Positions 6,449 through 8,434 of a stretch of 8,434 nt of DNA are shown in pieces (within the stretch, counting starts at the first letter, position 1; the number at the start of each line of letters is the position of its first letter). The notes below the pieces were generated by a model. That model did no database searches and was not told where the DNA came from. It was given only the letters and a program-made list of their open reading frames with translations. The DNA lies in the NCBI GenBank assembly GCA_037443425.1, contig JBBIOI010000140.1:1-8434 (forward strand). The letters are read 5' to 3'. Both the position numbers and the translations under genes were made by a program. This stretch comes from JBBIOI01 sp037443425 (GTDB lineage: Bacteria > Desulfobacterota > BSN033 > UBA1163).

Positions 6449-6458
6449 GGGGGGGAAA

Positions 6459-7805
6459 ATGGATACAAGAGATATAGGTATATTGGTGGTAGATGATGAA
6501 TTCTCAGTAAGAGATTCTCTCTATAACTGGTTTAAAACCGAAGGCTACAGGGTAGATACCGCAGAAAATGCAACAGAGGCCCTTAAAAAGCTCCAGGAAA
6601 GTTCATGGGATATTGTCCTGTTAGACATTAAGATGCCTGGAATGGATGGAATGGAGTTACAAAAACATATAAAGAAGATTGACAACTCAATTGTTGTGAT
6701 CATCATCACTGCCTATGCAACGGTTGATACAGCAGTTGAGGCGATGAAGGAAGGCGCCTTTGATTATCTTTCAAAACCTATCGACCCTGATAAGCTTTCC
6801 ATCCTGGTACGAAATGCTGTAAATCAAAAAAGATTACTTGCCGAGAATATCCAGCTCCGCCAAAAGGTAGAAGAACTCTCGCTACAGGATGAGATAATCG
6901 GTGAGAGCCCTCAAATGAAAAATATTATGGAGATGGTAGAAACCGTTGCACAAACAGATGCTACTGTATTGATTCGCGGAGAAAGTGGAACAGGTAAAGA
7001 ACTTATTGCTCAGGCTATCCATATCAAAAGCAAACGACGATACTTTCCAATTATTTCTATAAATTGTGGAGGCCTCTCTGAGGGACTTCTCGAAAGCGAG
7101 CTCTTTGGTCACGAAAAGGGAGCATTTACAGGTGCCCAATATAAAAGAAAAGGGAAATTAGAGATGGCCAACGGAGGAACTATCTTCTTTGATGAGGTAG
7201 GTAATATTCCTCTCAAGATGCAAATGGATTTATTAAGGGTCATTGAAACGAAACAGTTTACACCTCTTGGAAGCAATAAGGTCATCAATGTTGATTTTCG
7301 GGTGATTGCAGCTACAAATACAGATCTTGAAAAGGCAGTATCAGAGGGAAGATTTCGTGAAGATTTCTATTACAGACTAAATGTCTTCTCTATTGAAATC
7401 CCTCCGCTCCGGGAAAGGACACAGGACATCCCCTTGCTGGCTAACTATTTTTTAAAAAAATACGCTCGTTCAATGAATAAAAATGTTAATGAAATTTCAC
7501 CAGAGGCAATGAAGATCCTGATGCAGTATGAATGGCCAGGTAATATCAGGGAGTTAAGAAATACCATTGAGAGGGCACTTGTCCTTGTTGGAAAGAAGAA
7601 TAGAATCGAACCAGAAGATATAAATCTTCCTCGCATTTCTAAGCCAGATTATCCTGAATTAAGTTCTCTGGAAGAATTGGAAAAGTCACATATCCAGCGG
7701 ATATTAGAACAGACAAATTGGAATATCAGCCGATCCGCCGAGATATTAAAAATAGATAGAGTTACACTCTACAATAAAATTAAAAAATATAATTTAAAGA
7801 AATAG
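6459..7805 (+). CDS. NtrC-family sigma-54-dependent response regulator
   Basis: This cytoplasmic activator is the likely phosphorylation target of the haem-motif kinase and would drive transcription by RNA polymerase with sigma-54. The receiver domain covers about 1-120, with acidic Asp12 and Asp13, phosphoacceptor Asp56, Thr84 and Lys106. The AAA+ domain covers about 146-375: Walker A GESGTGKE (174-181), the sigma-54 contact loop GAFTGA (221-226), Walker B GGTIFFDE (239-246) and FREDFYYRL (299-307) containing the expected arginine-finger region. A Fis-type helix-turn-helix ends the protein (about 405-446, with NISRSAEILKIDRVTLYNKI). The order and the length of 448 residues are standard. A run of seven G (6449-6455) just before the ATG serves as ribosome binding site. 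No sigma-54 promoter was recognised in the window, so the regulated genes are not identified, though the upstream redox operon is an obvious candidate. Confidence 0.94.
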   Translation: MDTRDIGILVVDDEFSVRDSLYNWFKTEGYRVDTAENATEALKKLQESSWDIVLLDIKMPGMDGMELQKHIKKIDNSIVVIIITAYATVDTAVEAMKEGAFDYLSKPIDPDKLSILVRNAVNQKRLLAENIQLRQKVEELSLQDEIIGESPQMKNIMEMVETVAQTDATVLIRGESGTGKELIAQAIHIKSKRRYFPIISINCGGLSEGLLESELFGHEKGAFTGAQYKRKGKLEMANGGTIFFDEVGNIPLKMQMDLLRVIETKQFTPLGSNKVINVDFRVIAATNTDLEKAVSEGRFREDFYYRLNVFSIEIPPLRERTQDIPLLANYFLKKYARSMNKNVNEISPEAMKILMQYEWPGNIRELRNTIERALVLVGKKNRIEPEDINLPRISKPDYPELSSLEELEKSHIQRILEQTNWNISRSAEILKIDRVTLYNKIKKYNLKK

Positions 7806-7815
7806 CCATCTATTC

Positions 7816-8349
7816 ATGTCTTATATCGATATTGTCCCTATTGGTGAAATAGAAGATGACCTAATCTCACCCCTTAAAACAAATATCTCGCAGATATTTA
7901 AGATCAAAACACGTATTAGAAGCCATAATTTTGATCTCCATAGTGTCTACGATGCCCTTAGAAATCAGTATAATTCAAGCGGATTGCTATTACAGCTAAT
8001 AAATGATGTGCCACCTGAAACCATAAAGATTCTGGGTGTCACACAGGTGGACTTGTTTATACCTATATTTACCTTCCTTTTTGGGGAGGCACAGCTCAAT
8101 GGCATTGGGGCATTAGTTTCCATTCATCGACTACAAAACGAATTCTATGGCCTTCCCGGTGATAAGGAGTTACTTAAAAACCGACTTATAAAGGAAGCCA
8201 TCCATGAATTGGGTCATACATTCGGTCTGATTCATTGCTTTACACTCAGGTGTGTGATGAATACATCAACGTATGTTGAAGAGATTGACCAAAAATCCTC
8301 TTATTTTTGCAGAAATTGTGAACAAAAGATCTCTAAAATTGTTAAATGA
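7816..8349 (+). CDS. amzA: Archaemetzincin-family zinc metallopeptidase
   Basis: This is a small zinc peptidase of the archaemetzincin family. The catalytic zinc motif is HELGHTFGLIH (130-140), with His130, His134 and His140 as ligands and Glu131 as the catalytic base. It is followed at once by the family's second metal site: Cys141, Cys146, Met148 (the Met-turn, in CVM) and a CRNC pair (Cys165 and Cys168). Sixteen residues separate Met148 from Cys165; the family pattern as I remember it has about seventeen. The length of 177 residues fits the compact prokaryotic form. No signal peptide is seen, so it is cytoplasmic. The physiological substrate of prokaryotic members is not known to me. It starts ten bases after the response regulator stop with no clear ribosome binding site, so co-transcription is plausible, but a role in the redox system is not implied. 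Confidence 0.9.
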   Translation: MSYIDIVPIGEIEDDLISPLKTNISQIFKIKTRIRSHNFDLHSVYDALRNQYNSSGLLLQLINDVPPETIKILGVTQVDLFIPIFTFLFGEAQLNGIGALVSIHRLQNEFYGLPGDKELLKNRLIKEAIHELGHTFGLIHCFTLRCVMNTSTYVEEIDQKSSYFCRNCEQKISKIVK

Positions 8350-8355
8350 AATAAG

Positions 8356-8434
8356 ATGAAAAGATTTGCATCAATAGATATTGGAACAAATACGATTCTC
8401 TTACTTATCGCTGAAGTTAAAAATAGCCATATAA
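8356..8434 (+). CDS. Ppx/GppA-family phosphatase, N-terminal fragment cut by the window end
   Basis: Only 26 codons are present. They read MKRFASIDIGTNTILLLIAE and continue to the window edge. The ASIDIGTNT pattern is the first phosphate-binding loop of the Ppx/GppA branch of the actin-like ATPase superfamily, whose members are exopolyphosphatases or pppGpp phosphohydrolases. The start lies six bases after the stop of the archaemetzincin gene, which suggests one transcript. Exopolyphosphatase cannot be told from guanosine pentaphosphatase on this fragment. Confidence 0.82.
   Translation, partial: MKRFASIDIGTNTILLLIAEVKNSHI

Noticed and set aside
6804..6816. TGGTACG followed by TGC, sigma-54-like
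   Set aside because: The spacing between GG and GC is too short, and it lies in the receiver-domain coding region.

Overview
The window is AT-rich, gene-dense bacterial DNA with every supported gene on the + strand. It most resembles an anaerobic, respiratory bacterium of the Desulfobacterota or Nitrospirota type. The reasons are a periplasm-facing HybA/HybB (NrfD-family) electron-transfer pair, a sensor kinase with c-type haem motifs in its sensor region, a sigma-54 response regulator, a bacterial archaemetzincin, and several H-protein-like (GcvH-like) proteins with no glycine cleavage genes. The lineage is an inference from gene content only.

Region 1 (about 68-4687) is a compact putative operon. 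It holds a membrane-anchored GcvH-like protein (109-783, probably starting near 68 if a frameshift in a T run is resolved), a 28-residue single-helix membrane peptide (808-894), a Tat-exported four-cluster [4Fe-4S] protein with a C-terminal membrane helix (920-1798), a roughly ten-helix HybB/NrfD quinone-module subunit (1795-3087), a second membrane-anchored GcvH-like protein (3066-3764), and a third, soluble GcvH-like protein with an N-terminal four-cysteine motif (3830-4687). Stop/start overlaps at 1795 and 3066 and strong Shine-Dalgarno sites argue for co-translation. No catalytic subunit (hydrogenase, molybdopterin enzyme or multihaem cytochrome) is present, so the redox partner is either outside the window or unknown.

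Region 2 (4688-7805) is a 135-bp AT-rich gap with a short palindrome, then a two-component pair: a dihaem-motif sensor histidine kinase (4823-6448) and an NtrC-type sigma-54 activator (6459-7805). The natural reading is that periplasmic redox state, sensed through haem, controls a sigma-54 promoter. I found no convincing -24/-12 promoter inside the window, so the target is probably upstream of it or elsewhere.

Region 3 (7816-8434) is an archaemetzincin-family zinc peptidase and the first 26 codons of a Ppx/GppA phosphatase. They look like ordinary downstream neighbours rather than part of the redox module.

The most unusual element is the set of three divergent GcvH-like proteins flanking HybA/HybB. 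They share an HxGHxW signature and an extra C-terminal region with a DG motif, but they differ at the lipoyl-lysine position: Lys in the first, Ser followed by Lys in the second, and Gly in the third. This points to a lipoyl-fold module repurposed around a membrane redox complex, perhaps with only one member able to carry lipoate in the canonical way.
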